The notes under the pieces are model-generated. The model was given only the letters and a program-made list of their open reading frames with translations. It was not told the origin of the DNA and made no database searches. DNA of 64,000 nt. Origin: CAZSSM01 sp964609385. Its GTDB lineage: Bacteria > Planctomycetota > Planctomycetia > Isosphaerales > Isosphaeraceae. Where the stretch lies: contig CAZSSM010000003.1 in NCBI GenBank assembly GCA_964609385.1, forward strand, positions 97,690-161,689, in the 5' to 3' direction. This document shows positions 17,820 through 26,416 of this stretch, piece after piece; the stretch's first letter is position 1; each line of letters begins with the position of its first letter. Position numbers and translations under genes: made by a program.

Positions 17820-18434
17820 CTATTGTATCGTGGCTGGGTCTAGTCGATTGTCGTGGAACCCGTGGATAAGTCCTCGGACGGCAACGGCGTCGAGGTGATC
17901 TCCATCAGGTTCGAGGACGATCTGGGGGAGTCCCTGGGTGGCGTGTCCGCTGACGACGGCGCCGAAGCGGGTCAGGTCGAAGGTGGTCCAGTGGAGCGGG
18001 CAGGGGCCGGCGACGCCGGGATCGGCTTGAAAGACCGATCTCGGGAGAATTTGCCCCATATGCGGACAGATCGTGTTGAAGGCAACGATGTCTTCGTCAG
18101 GACCAACCCCGCCTCCGGCCGGTCGGCCGAGCTTGATCAAGGCATTTGTGCAGTGGGGGTGGTCCCAAGGGTAGCGGAAGAGGACCGGCTTGCCGACCTC
18201 CAAGTCGGACCACCGACCGAGCTGCTTGCGTGGGTAAGCGGCCACGCGGGCTTGAACGGTGGCGACGGCGTCAGACCCCGGCAAGGTTAAGGCAACGATC
18301 GTCGAGCCGGCGGCAAAGAGGAACTCGCGACGAGCCATGGCGTCGACGGCAGCACAGCGCTTCGGAGTGGTTGGCAACGCCGTCGAAGGCGGAGCCGACG
18401 TACCTTGATGGGAATCGGGATGCGACGAGGTCAT
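17820..18434 (-). CDS. idrB: Rieske [2Fe-2S] subunit (IdrB/AioB type), Tat-exported
   Basis: This 204-residue protein carries a Tat signal ('ARREFLFAAG' followed by a hydrophobic stretch ending near 'LPGSDA') and a Rieske domain with 'CPHMG' and 'CPLHWTTFDL', giving the C-x-H and C-x2-H ligands of the [2Fe-2S] cluster. The end, 'ATQGLPQIVLEPDGDHLDAV' then 'GLIHG', is the AioB/IdrB pattern. It passes electrons between the molybdenum subunit and periplasmic cytochromes and should carry the large subunit through the Tat pore. Its ATG overlaps the stop of the pentahaem gene (ATGA, 18431-18434), while 77 bases separate it from the catalytic subunit gene. The first 32 residues precede the twin-arginine motif; a later start at 18338 ('MARREF') is possible but lacks a ribosome binding site. 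Confidence 0.85.
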   Translation of the reverse strand: MTSSHPDSHQGTSAPPSTALPTTPKRCAAVDAMARREFLFAAGSTIVALTLPGSDAVATVQARVAAYPRKQLGRWSDLEVGKPVLFRYPWDHPHCTNALIKLGRPAGGGVGPDEDIVAFNTICPHMGQILPRSVFQADPGVAGPCPLHWTTFDLTRFGAVVSGHATQGLPQIVLEPDGDHLDAVAVRGLIHGFHDNRLDPATIQ

Positions 18435-21142
18435 CGGCGTGACTCGCGATCAGTCATGGAGGGGAGGGAACCGTAGGGAGGCAAGTCAGGCACGTCCGCT
18501 TTGGGAAGCGTGCCGGAGAGGCTCTCCAGGAACGCGATGAGGTCGGTGATCTCGGACTCGTCGAGCCTCAAAGGTCGCAAAACCGAGTCTTTCTGAGGTG
18601 AGTGGCCACCCCCACGATTGTAGAATCGGACGACGTCTTCGAGTGTGGAAAAGACCCCGTTGTGCATGTAAGGCGGTGTGTGGACGAGTTCGCGGAGCGT
18701 AGGCGTCTTGAACTTGCCGCGATCGTCGTCATCCTTGGTCAGATAGTACAGCCCGTAGTCGTCGATCGCCTCGTCGTAGACCGGCCTCGGGACGCCCTTG
18801 ATCGTCTGCTCATAGCGGAAGGTGATCTGGCGGAGCGGACTGGTGAGGAACTCGGGATTGGGCGGGACGCCGAGCGCGTGGTAGGAAAGGTCGCTGAGCA
18901 ACGGTCCATGGTGGCAGGCGATGCAGCGGGCCTTGCCGCGAAACAGGTCGAGACCGCGCCGCGCCGATGTGGAGATCGCATCGTCGCTTCCATTGAGGAA
19001 CCGATCGAATGGTACATCGGTACTGATCAACGAGCGTTGGTAGGCGGCAACGGCTTTGACAGCGTGCTCCCAGGTTGGATAAAGGCCCCCGAAGACGTCG
19101 CGGAACCGTCGACGATATTCGGGAATCTGGAAGAGACGCTCTTCGGCGAGGGCAACGTCGAGGTTACCAGCGACCGCCCCGGTCCAGGCCCCGGCGTTCT
19201 GTTTCTCGATGCTACTGGCAGCGCCATCCCAGTTGTATCGGGTGTAATAGCCGGCGTGCAGCACGGTGGTCGCGTTGCGCCAATGGCTGGTGCCGGTCCC
19301 GCCCATCGAGATGCCCGAGCGTGCCGCGTAGCCGCTGACCGAAGGGTGGCAGGTATTGCAACTGATCGAGCCGTCTCCCGACATCCGTGCGTCGAAGTAC
19401 AAGAGTCGGCCCAGTGCGACCTTTTCGGGAGTGGTCGGGTTGTCGGGGGGATAGGGCACTGGCGGCAACGGGCCGAGTGGTGGAAAGTCGTCGGGGTCGA
19501 TCGGGACGTCGATGCCGTCGTTGCCCGAGTCGTCACAGGGTGATTGTTCTCGGGGTGGTTCGGCTGTCGATGTGTTGCGTTTTGGCGGTCCCGGTGGGAT
19601 TACGCCGTAACGAGGGATGTCGGGGACCTCGACCTCAAGCGCCGGCCCGCTGAGGGCCTCGAGGAACGCGACGAGTTGGCCGATCTCGTTTTCGTCCAAG
19701 CCGAGAGGAACGAGACTTGCCCGCTGTCCCTCACCTCCACCCCTGTTGTAGAAGCGAACGACTTGTTCCAGTGTGTCGAACCGTCCATCGTGCATGTAAG
19801 GTGCGGTCCGGGGCAACTCGCGGAGGCCCGGCGTCCGAAAGGCGCCTCGATCGGCTTCGTCGAGCGAGACCGCGAAGCGACCGACGTCCTCTCGGAGCCC
19901 ACGCGATCCGGGGACGCCGAGGCTCCGGAAGAAACGTCGGAAGGTGACGTGACGCTCGGGGTCATCATCGAGCAGCGCCGACGGATCGGTGTCGAGGCCA
20001 AAGTCGTGGAACTGGCCGTCGGAGAGGACCGGGCCGTAATGGCAACGGATGCAGCCGGCCTTGCCCTGAAAGAGAGTGAGGCCCGCCTTAGCCTCGGCCG
20101 CGAGTGCGGCTTCGTCCCCATCTCGATGGCGATCATAAGGAGATTGTCGCGAGCGAAGCGAACCAGTGTAGGCGGCGAGGGCCTGGAGGGTTCGACCAAA
20201 GCTGGGTTCGGCTCCGAAGGCACGTTCGAAGAGGTCGCGATAGGCGGGCACTTGCTTGAGCCGCTCGACCATCAGTCGACCATCGAGGTTCATGAAGTGG
20301 GCCTCGATGATGTGATCGCGGATTAGCGAGGCCAACTCGGCTGAGGCAATGCGACCGTCCCAGTACAAATCGGTAAACCCCTGACAGTTTAGGACCGAGG
20401 GTGTGTTCCGAAACAGAGATGTTGATGGGTATCCTCGACTCAGATTTCGTCCGTCGGTGAAGGCATAATCGGGTTGATGGCACGACGCACAGCTTAGCGC
20501 GTTGTTGCCAGAGAGGCGTCGGTCAAAAAAGAGATATTTGCCGAGCGCGACTTGAGCGTCGGGATGCTCAGGGATCTCCAGGTCAATCGCATCGTCGGAT
20601 CGGGTTTCGGGGGGGCGAGTGGCGTCGAGTGTCAGTTCGGGCTGGTTTTCACTTGGGGGCAACGGTTCGAGCGGCACATTGTCTCTGGGACGCTCTCGCC
20701 CGAGTCTGGCGAGGTAGTTGACGAGCCGATCGACCTCCTTGTCGCTGAGGGCAGAGTCGAAAGCGCCGAGCATGATCCCTTTGGAGTAGGTGGTGCCGTC
20801 GGGCTCGGGCGGGGGGATAAAGGCGTCGGGATCGACGATCGCCTCGCGGATATAGGCTTTGGCGGTGTATCCAGGACGACGGGTCTGGGCGAGCCGACCG
20901 ATCTGGGTGAGGTCGGGTCCCACACCGCCGAACGTGTTGGGCACGCCGGGGATCCTGTGACAATTGCCGCAGCCAGCGAAATCGACGATCTCGACGACCT
21001 CGTCCGGGGCCTGGGGTCCAACAGCCGCAGGTACATCTTGGACGAGCGCGTGAACAGGACCGTGGATGGCAATGATCGCGATGGCGATGAGATACATCGA
21101 GGGTTGCGGGAAGACGAGGGATCGGACCGTCCAGAGGGACAT
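18431..21142 (-). CDS. pentahaem cytochrome c - di-haem peroxidase - di-haem peroxidase fusion (IdrP1/IdrP2-like)
   Basis: This 903-residue secreted protein (N-terminal signal ending near 'GPVHA') has five CxxCH haem sites: C58-H62, C218-H222, C364-H368, C595-H599 and C740-H744. Residues 45-150 form a mono-haem cytochrome c ('DFAGCGNCHRIPGVPN', Met ligand probably in 'KGIMLGAF'). Residues 185-500 and 565-890 are two di-haem CCP/MauG-type domains, each ending in the same signature ('APYMHDGRFDTLEQVVRFYN' and 'PPYMHNGVFSTLEDVVRFYN'). In known iodate-reducing bacteria two separate peroxidases, IdrP1 and IdrP2, accompany IdrAB and are thought to remove peroxide or reactive iodine intermediates. 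Here both are one chain with an added cytochrome that could receive electrons. It is the first gene of the operon and is translationally coupled to the Rieske gene. A fused MauG-like oxidation enzyme is an alternative reading. Confidence 0.88.
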   Translation of the reverse strand: MSLWTVRSLVFPQPSMYLIAIAIIAIHGPVHALVQDVPAAVGPQAPDEVVEIVDFAGCGNCHRIPGVPNTFGGVGPDLTQIGRLAQTRRPGYTAKAYIREAIVDPDAFIPPPEPDGTTYSKGIMLGAFDSALSDKEVDRLVNYLARLGRERPRDNVPLEPLPPSENQPELTLDATRPPETRSDDAIDLEIPEHPDAQVALGKYLFFDRRLSGNNALSCASCHQPDYAFTDGRNLSRGYPSTSLFRNTPSVLNCQGFTDLYWDGRIASAELASLIRDHIIEAHFMNLDGRLMVERLKQVPAYRDLFERAFGAEPSFGRTLQALAAYTGSLRSRQSPYDRHRDGDEAALAAEAKAGLTLFQGKAGCIRCHYGPVLSDGQFHDFGLDTDPSALLDDDPERHVTFRRFFRSLGVPGSRGLREDVGRFAVSLDEADRGAFRTPGLRELPRTAPYMHDGRFDTLEQVVRFYNRGGGEGQRASLVPLGLDENEIGQLVAFLEALSGPALEVEVPDIPRYGVIPPGPPKRNTSTAEPPREQSPCDDSGNDGIDVPIDPDDFPPLGPLPPVPYPPDNPTTPEKVALGRLLYFDARMSGDGSISCNTCHPSVSGYAARSGISMGGTGTSHWRNATTVLHAGYYTRYNWDGAASSIEKQNAGAWTGAVAGNLDVALAEERLFQIPEYRRRFRDVFGGLYPTWEHAVKAVAAYQRSLISTDVPFDRFLNGSDDAISTSARRGLDLFRGKARCIACHHGPLLSDLSYHALGVPPNPEFLTSPLRQITFRYEQTIKGVPRPVYDEAIDDYGLYYLTKDDDDRGKFKTPTLRELVHTPPYMHNGVFSTLEDVVRFYNRGGGHSPQKDSVLRPLRLDESEITDLIAFLESLSGTLPKADVPDLPPYGSLPSMTDRESRR

Positions 21143-21358
21143 GAAAAACTCGTGGTGATTAGGGATGATCTTTTGGTCAGATCATGGACCTGCGATTGCA
21201 GATCAAGGAAAGGCTGGAACTGGGGATGATCCGGCTACAAGAGGGCCGAGCCACCGCAATTCCCATGACAAGGTCAGGGTATCGTTACGATCCATCGGGT
21301 TCCAAAGAAAATCCGGTCGTCTCTGAAATCCACACGGAGACGATTCAAGATAAATCCG

Positions 21359-22900
21359 TCACCCTTTATCGTTCGTGTGAACGATTGTCTGTGTCATCGC
21401 ATCGAGGATGGCATGCTCGTCGAGTCGACGAGCGTCGTCCTGGAGAACGACGCGTCCATCGCGGAGCACGATAATACGGTCAGCTACGCGGAGCAGTTCG
21501 GGGGCGTCAGCACTCATGACGAGGATTGCGAGTCCGTCCACGGCCAGCGCGTCGATCTTACGGTGGATCGCTTCGCGGGTCCGGACGTCGATGCCGCGTG
21601 TCGGATCCTGGAGTACCAGGAGGCGTGGGGTGGTGGCGAGTTCGCGGGCCAAGAGGACCTTCTGCTGGTTGCCTCCCGAGAGGGTCAGGACCGACTGGCC
21701 GAGTCGCTGTGCGGTCACCTCGAGATCGGAACAGGCCCGACGCGCCAGGCGTCGCCGTGCCCCGCCGTAGAGCCAGCCGGCCCGGGCAAGCCGACCGAGG
21801 CTGGAGAGCACCGCGTTGGCGGCCACGTCACTCGTCCCGATGAGCCCGTCGCGTCGACGGTCGGCCGGGACCACGGCGACGCCTTCCCGTTTGGCTCGCG
21901 CAGGGTGACCGGGACGATAGGGTCGTCCGTCAATCAGAATCTCGCCGGCAATCGCCGGTTCGGTCCCGGACAGAATCCAGCCCAACTCCTCGTGACCTGC
22001 GTCGGCCAGGCCGGTCAGGCCAACCACCTCTCCGCGTCGGACCCGGAGATCGAGCTTGTTCAGCTTCGAGCCGACCAGTCGGACGATCTGGAGTCGATCG
22101 TCCGGCCCGGGTCGATCTCCGGCATCGGCAGGATCGAGACCATTCGGGCGATGACCTCTATCGGGTCGGACGTCAACAACATCGCCGACCATGGCGTGGA
22201 TGAGGGCGTCGCGGGATAGCTCGGGGGCGTTCCAGGAGCCGATCCGTCGACCGTCGCGGAGCACGGTGATCCGGTCGGCGATCCGTTCAACCTCGTCGAG
22301 GTGATGCGAGATGTAGATCAGAGCCAGGCCACGGCCCTTGAGGTCGTCGAGGACCGCAAACAGACGCTCGGCCTCGGCGCCGGTCAGCGCGGCGGTTGGC
22401 TCGTCCAGGATCAGGACCCCGGCGCGTCGCGAGGTCGCTTTGGCGATCTCGATGAGCTGACGCGGCCCGGTCGCCAGCCTGGAAGCCGGCTGACGCGCAT
22501 CGATCGGGAACCCCAGATGGTCCAGATGCGCCTGGGCCTCGCGACGGAGCCTCCGACGATTCAACCAAGGGCCGGTCCGGGGTTCGTGGCCCAGCAGGAT
22601 GTTCTCGGCGACGGTCAAGGAGTCGACGAGACTGAACTCCTGATGGATGACCGCCACACCAGCGTTCAGGGCATCACCGGGATCACCGAAATGAACAGTT
22701 TGGCCGTCGAGTCGGATCGTGCCCGCATCGGACGTCTCAGCCCCGCCGAGGATCCGCATCAAGGTGCTTTTGCCCGCCCCGTTTTCGCCACAGAGCGCGT
22801 GGATCTCTCCGGCCCGCGCTGTTAGGTCGACGCCTCGGAGCGCCCACGAGCCGCCGTAACGCTTGGTGATCCCGGTCAGTTCCACGCGCGGTGCAGTCAT
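21359..22900 (-). CDS. RbsA/MglA-type sugar ABC transporter ATPase (two ABC domains)
   Basis: This protein of about 513 residues has two tandem ABC domains. The first has Walker A 'GENGAGKST', Q-loop 'HQEFSLVDSL', Walker B 'VLILDEPTAALTG' and an atypical signature 'LATGPRQLIEIAKA'. The second has the usual degenerate Walker A region ('VVGLTGLADAGHEEL'), 'LSGGNQQKVLLAREL' and 'LLVLQDPTRGIDV'. This layout is that of RbsA, MglA and the related nucleoside importers. A TTG at 22948 would add 16 residues; ATG 22900 ('MTAPRVELTGITKRYGG') begins where family similarity begins. It starts 25 bases after the stop of the membrane-protein gene and probably belongs to that operon. No permease or binding-protein gene is next to it, which is unusual for the family. 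Confidence 0.85.
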   Translation of the reverse strand: MTAPRVELTGITKRYGGSWALRGVDLTARAGEIHALCGENGAGKSTLMRILGGAETSDAGTIRLDGQTVHFGDPGDALNAGVAVIHQEFSLVDSLTVAENILLGHEPRTGPWLNRRRLRREAQAHLDHLGFPIDARQPASRLATGPRQLIEIAKATSRRAGVLILDEPTAALTGAEAERLFAVLDDLKGRGLALIYISHHLDEVERIADRITVLRDGRRIGSWNAPELSRDALIHAMVGDVVDVRPDRGHRPNGLDPADAGDRPGPDDRLQIVRLVGSKLNKLDLRVRRGEVVGLTGLADAGHEELGWILSGTEPAIAGEILIDGRPYRPGHPARAKREGVAVVPADRRRDGLIGTSDVAANAVLSSLGRLARAGWLYGGARRRLARRACSDLEVTAQRLGQSVLTLSGGNQQKVLLARELATTPRLLVLQDPTRGIDVRTREAIHRKIDALAVDGLAILVMSADAPELLRVADRIIVLRDGRVVLQDDARRLDEHAILDAMTQTIVHTNDKG

Positions 22901-22925
22901 GAGGATTACGGGCTGAGCTGCAGGT

Positions 22926-24287
22926 TCAGGAACGGAACCGATAAACAATCCAATCGAGGAGGTGGAGACACAGCCAGATCGGCAGGATACTCAAGGCGAG
23001 CAAGGGTCGATAGGTCCGCAGCGCGTCGGGCCCCGGATCCGACGCGTCGGTCAGATGGGATTCAACGAGGATCTCCTCGATCGGGACACCAAAGTCGAGG
23101 ATGAATCGGCCTAACGCCACGATCCCTTGGACCGTCAAGGCGATCCCCAGGGCCAGGGCGAGCCGGAAGTGTCGGTGGACGACCGGTTCCAGCTTGATCC
23201 GGATCTCTCCGGTGCGCTCGATCTCCTCGCCCGCCTTCAAGTCATAGTGGAGTCGTTCGGGTTCGGAGAACAGATTGTCACGGTTGGGCAGCTCGACGAA
23301 GAATCGCCAACCTGGGCGACCGGCGGTGAGGTCGGGTGGTTGGACGGTTCGGATATGGACCTTGTTGGGGATCTCGCGGAGGGTGACCTCGTCGACCTCG
23401 CCCTGCTGTGGCACGATCGTGATGGCATAAGTTCGGCCCGAGCGCATTGGGAACTCGCCGCGGTCGCGGGTCAGCGGTGCGCCCTGGAGATTCCCTTTGC
23501 GGTCGTGCTCCTCGATGGTGATCGCGTCATGCGAGAGGGGCCGGGGCTTGAGGAACCGGAACCGCGGGGACTCGACCTGGCGATCGACCGTCGGCACGGG
23601 CAAGGTGTGCCGCAGGCCGATCGTCTCACCTCTGACCTTGGCCTCGATCTCGAGGGCCAACTCGTCGGTTGCGACGATCAACTCGAACCGCTCGCGATCG
23701 TGCCGCTTCAGCAGCGTTCGGTGGATCGGCACGATCCCGGCCCGGACGACCCGACTCGGGTCGATCCGAATAACTAGGTCGCGGAACTCCGTCGTCCCGA
23801 CGTGTTCGAGATGCAGAGCGACCTTGGTCGCCGCATCGTAGGGGCAGACCGTCTCCAGTCTCAGCGCGAGTTCTCGACACAGCGAAGGATAGACCGTCGG
23901 CCGAAGGTTGGGAAAGCGGAAGACGTCCAGCGGATACCCGTCGACCTGGAGGTAGATCTTCGAGAGGCTCGCCGGGGTAAGGGACTTCGGTCGGACCGGC
24001 AGGGTCAGGATGTATTCCTCAAGCGGATTGAGGACCGTGCCGCGCACGAAGAGGTCGGTGTCGACTTCGAAGTCCACAGTGTCGACGACGCCGATGCTCT
24101 GGAGTTGCAGCGGTTCGTCGATCTCCGGCGTGGGCCGAATGACTACATGCAGGTCGGTCCACTCCCCTTGATAGAGCGTATCGATCGGGGAAACCTCGAT
24201 CTCGACAGGAATGGCCGGCTTGTCCCGATCGACCGAGGTCGGACGGATGGCCGGGCGCGTCGAGGAGGTCATGTTGGTGATCGTCAT
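22926..24287 (-). CDS. uncharacterised protein with large soluble domain and two C-terminal membrane helices
   Basis: I do not recognise this 453-residue protein. ATG 24287 follows AGGAGGATCGGGC and overlaps the stop of the ATPase gene (ATGA), so translation is coupled. The first 370 residues are rich in beta-strand-like segments ('PVEIEVSPIDTLYQGEWTDL', 'IYLQVDGYPLDVFRFPNLRP') resembling stacked Ig-like or CARDB-like folds. Two hydrophobic helices follow ('FRLALALGIALTVQGIVAL' and 'LLALSILPIWLCLHLLDWIV'). There is no signal peptide, so with two C-terminal helices the soluble part could remain in the cytoplasm beside its ATPase partner, though this topology is inference. It is third in a run of winged-helix protein, ATPase, this protein and ABC ATPase, and may be the membrane effector or anchor of that set. 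Confidence 0.7.
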   Translation of the reverse strand: MTITNMTSSTRPAIRPTSVDRDKPAIPVEIEVSPIDTLYQGEWTDLHVVIRPTPEIDEPLQLQSIGVVDTVDFEVDTDLFVRGTVLNPLEEYILTLPVRPKSLTPASLSKIYLQVDGYPLDVFRFPNLRPTVYPSLCRELALRLETVCPYDAATKVALHLEHVGTTEFRDLVIRIDPSRVVRAGIVPIHRTLLKRHDRERFELIVATDELALEIEAKVRGETIGLRHTLPVPTVDRQVESPRFRFLKPRPLSHDAITIEEHDRKGNLQGAPLTRDRGEFPMRSGRTYAITIVPQQGEVDEVTLREIPNKVHIRTVQPPDLTAGRPGWRFFVELPNRDNLFSEPERLHYDLKAGEEIERTGEIRIKLEPVVHRHFRLALALGIALTVQGIVALGRFILDFGVPIEEILVESHLTDASDPGPDALRTYRPLLALSILPIWLCLHLLDWIVYRFRS

Positions 24288-26407
24288 GCCCGATCCTCCT
24301 CGGCATCGGCCTGATCGATCGGATCGGGTTCGCCAGCGAGATCGCGGAGCTGCTGCTGGGTCGCGTCGAACAGATCTCCCAGGTAGGTCCGGCGAATCTC
24401 GGAAATAACGACCCGACGCCGTTCGTCGAGTTGACCCTTCTCCGCATAGCTGGCCGTCCTCGAATCGAGTTGGATCAGAGCCCGGACGATCGACTCGGTT
24501 TGTTTGGGGACGTCGGGTCGGTATTGGATCTGGTCTGGCTTGGGATTGTCGACATCGATCCCGCCTCCACGGACGATCCACATGGGATTCCGCTTCTTCG
24601 TCTTACCCTTGAGAATGGCGAAAGCCTCTTGGATCGGCTCTTTGAACTTATACCCGAGCCGCGCTAGGTGGACGCGAACCCAAGGCTTGCCGGGCAGTTC
24701 AGGGCTCGTCGCCTTGAAGGCGACGACCTGGAGGGTGACCTCGTTCTCGATCAGCGAACTCTCGGTCAGTTCGAGATCCCACTCTTCCTTGATCAATAAT
24801 GGGTATCGATCGATTAGATCGAGAACATGCTTGGTATGGTCTTTAAAATAGGTGAATTCGCTTTCATCATCTACCTCGCGATCGACTTCGTTTCGGATGA
24901 ACATATAGTCGTGGTGAGGGCCAATGACTAGTTCGCCGAGTGCCTCGCGGAACCGCGTCTCGTAATGACGGAGGAGCGAGCGGAGCGTCGTCTCATTGAG
25001 GGCGCCGGCGATGGCATCGCGATCGAGCGGGAGGTAGGGGTTGTCGGTCTCGTGGAGCCGATCACGGAGCCCGTCGGGATCATTACCGAGCCAGAGATTG
25101 ATCCGTCGCTCGTAGAGGGCGAGGGCCTCTTGGAGTTGGAGGCTCCGGAGGACGAAGCGGGGGTCGCGGCTGATCCGGTCGCGGAACTGACGCTCCATCT
25201 TGGGATAGAGCCGATCGCGTTCGGAGATCGTCATGGTAAAGAGGACGAAGACGTTGGGCAGCGTATTGTAGAGTTCGCTGAGCTGAGCGAAGAAGCGGAG
25301 CCAGTCGTCGTCGGATTCGAAAAGTTCGTCGCGGCCCTCGATCTGGTCGAAGGCGAAGAGGACGACGCGGCTGAGGTCGTCCCGTTCCCGGGCGTCCGGT
25401 CCGTCAGGTCGGTCTGAGGGACGCGACTCGACTTCAGGCGCGAAGAGGCTGATGAGGATTTTCAAAACATCGATCTGTTTGAAGGTCTGATCGATCGCGT
25501 CGCGTGCTCCGAGCCGCTTGAGGAACGCATCGCCGACGGTGTGGCCGAGCAGCCATTGATCGACCAGGTCGCGGTCCTCGGGGAAGAGGGTGCGAAGCAG
25601 AACCTTGGCCACATAGCGATGGAAGGGATTGCTGGGCTCGGCGAGGAACCGCTCGCAGAAGGCATTGGCGAAGGCCGGAAACTTGAGGCGCCGGAAGACC
25701 TCAACATCGCGGTTGCGGGCCATCTGCTGGATTCGACCGCGGTCATCGACGAACGGCGCGGTGATCCACCCGAGCGGGCCATTCCGCGTCTGGCCAAGGA
25801 ACGGTCCGAGCTGATCCGGGTCGGACACGATCTGGTCGAGCGCGTAAAAGGCCAGTTGTTCGATCCGCGACGTCAACAGCGAATCGAGCCGCTTTGCCGT
25901 TGCGGATCGGCTTTTGGCTGCGGCGATCGGTCGGTTCAATGCTGCGAGAAGCCAATGGAGGATGGCTGCCTCGAACTCTTCGACCTTCCAATGGTTGGAG
26001 TTACCGACCAGGACGTAGCCGAGCTGATCGGCGGATCCGGTATTCCGGAATGCGTTGATAATGTGGCTCTTGCCCATGCCCGGGTCGCCGGCCAGGATCA
26101 CGACGCGTGACCCGCCTCCATCCCGGATTGCTTCGATCCGCGCGGTGATCAGTTGGCGGACCTCGGCGTGAATCTGTTCAACGTCATAGCGTCGGATCTG
26201 GGAATCGTAGCGGACGACCTGATCGGCCGAAAATGGGGTCCGGTTCCGGTCTTCGATCAGGCGTTTCTTGTATGCCGACAGGATCTGGTATCGGGCCAGT
26301 TCGGCATCGGGACTAGGGGGGCTGGATGCAAGGTCAGGTCCCGTCACGTCGTCGGACGGCACGTCGGAATCCCGGACGTCATCGTCGGTGGTGATCGCTC
26401 GGCTCAT
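24284..26407 (-). CDS. large P-loop ATPase (AAA/STAND-like), uncharacterised
   Basis: This 707-residue protein has a clear Walker A 'AGDPGMGKSH' (about residues 106-115), a Walker B-like strand 'VVLFAFDQIEGRDE' (about 345-358) and a sensor-like 'VFVLFTMTISERDRLYPKM', the layout of ORC/STAND-type AAA ATPases. The C-terminal 200 residues look like a separate domain that ends in an acidic tail. N-terminal residues 1-40 are disordered and acidic. I cannot assign it to a named family; BREX BrxC/BrxD-type ATPases and other conflict-system ATPases share only the general features. It starts nine bases after the stop of the winged-helix gene and overlaps the next start by four bases, so the three proteins are made together and probably form one complex. 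Confidence 0.7.
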   Translation of the reverse strand: MSRAITTDDDVRDSDVPSDDVTGPDLASSPPSPDAELARYQILSAYKKRLIEDRNRTPFSADQVVRYDSQIRRYDVEQIHAEVRQLITARIEAIRDGGGSRVVILAGDPGMGKSHIINAFRNTGSADQLGYVLVGNSNHWKVEEFEAAILHWLLAALNRPIAAAKSRSATAKRLDSLLTSRIEQLAFYALDQIVSDPDQLGPFLGQTRNGPLGWITAPFVDDRGRIQQMARNRDVEVFRRLKFPAFANAFCERFLAEPSNPFHRYVAKVLLRTLFPEDRDLVDQWLLGHTVGDAFLKRLGARDAIDQTFKQIDVLKILISLFAPEVESRPSDRPDGPDARERDDLSRVVLFAFDQIEGRDELFESDDDWLRFFAQLSELYNTLPNVFVLFTMTISERDRLYPKMERQFRDRISRDPRFVLRSLQLQEALALYERRINLWLGNDPDGLRDRLHETDNPYLPLDRDAIAGALNETTLRSLLRHYETRFREALGELVIGPHHDYMFIRNEVDREVDDESEFTYFKDHTKHVLDLIDRYPLLIKEEWDLELTESSLIENEVTLQVVAFKATSPELPGKPWVRVHLARLGYKFKEPIQEAFAILKGKTKKRNPMWIVRGGGIDVDNPKPDQIQYRPDVPKQTESIVRALIQLDSRTASYAEKGQLDERRRVVISEIRRTYLGDLFDATQQQLRDLAGEPDPIDQADAEEDRA

Positions 26408-26416
26408 GAGTGGAGT

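Noticed and set aside
15064..18434. Plain arsenite oxidase (aioBA) operon
   Set aside because: The two subunits alone would allow it, but no arsenic regulator, transporter or reductase gene is in the window and the coupled di-haem peroxidase gene fits idr clusters better. Kept only as the alternative in the entries.
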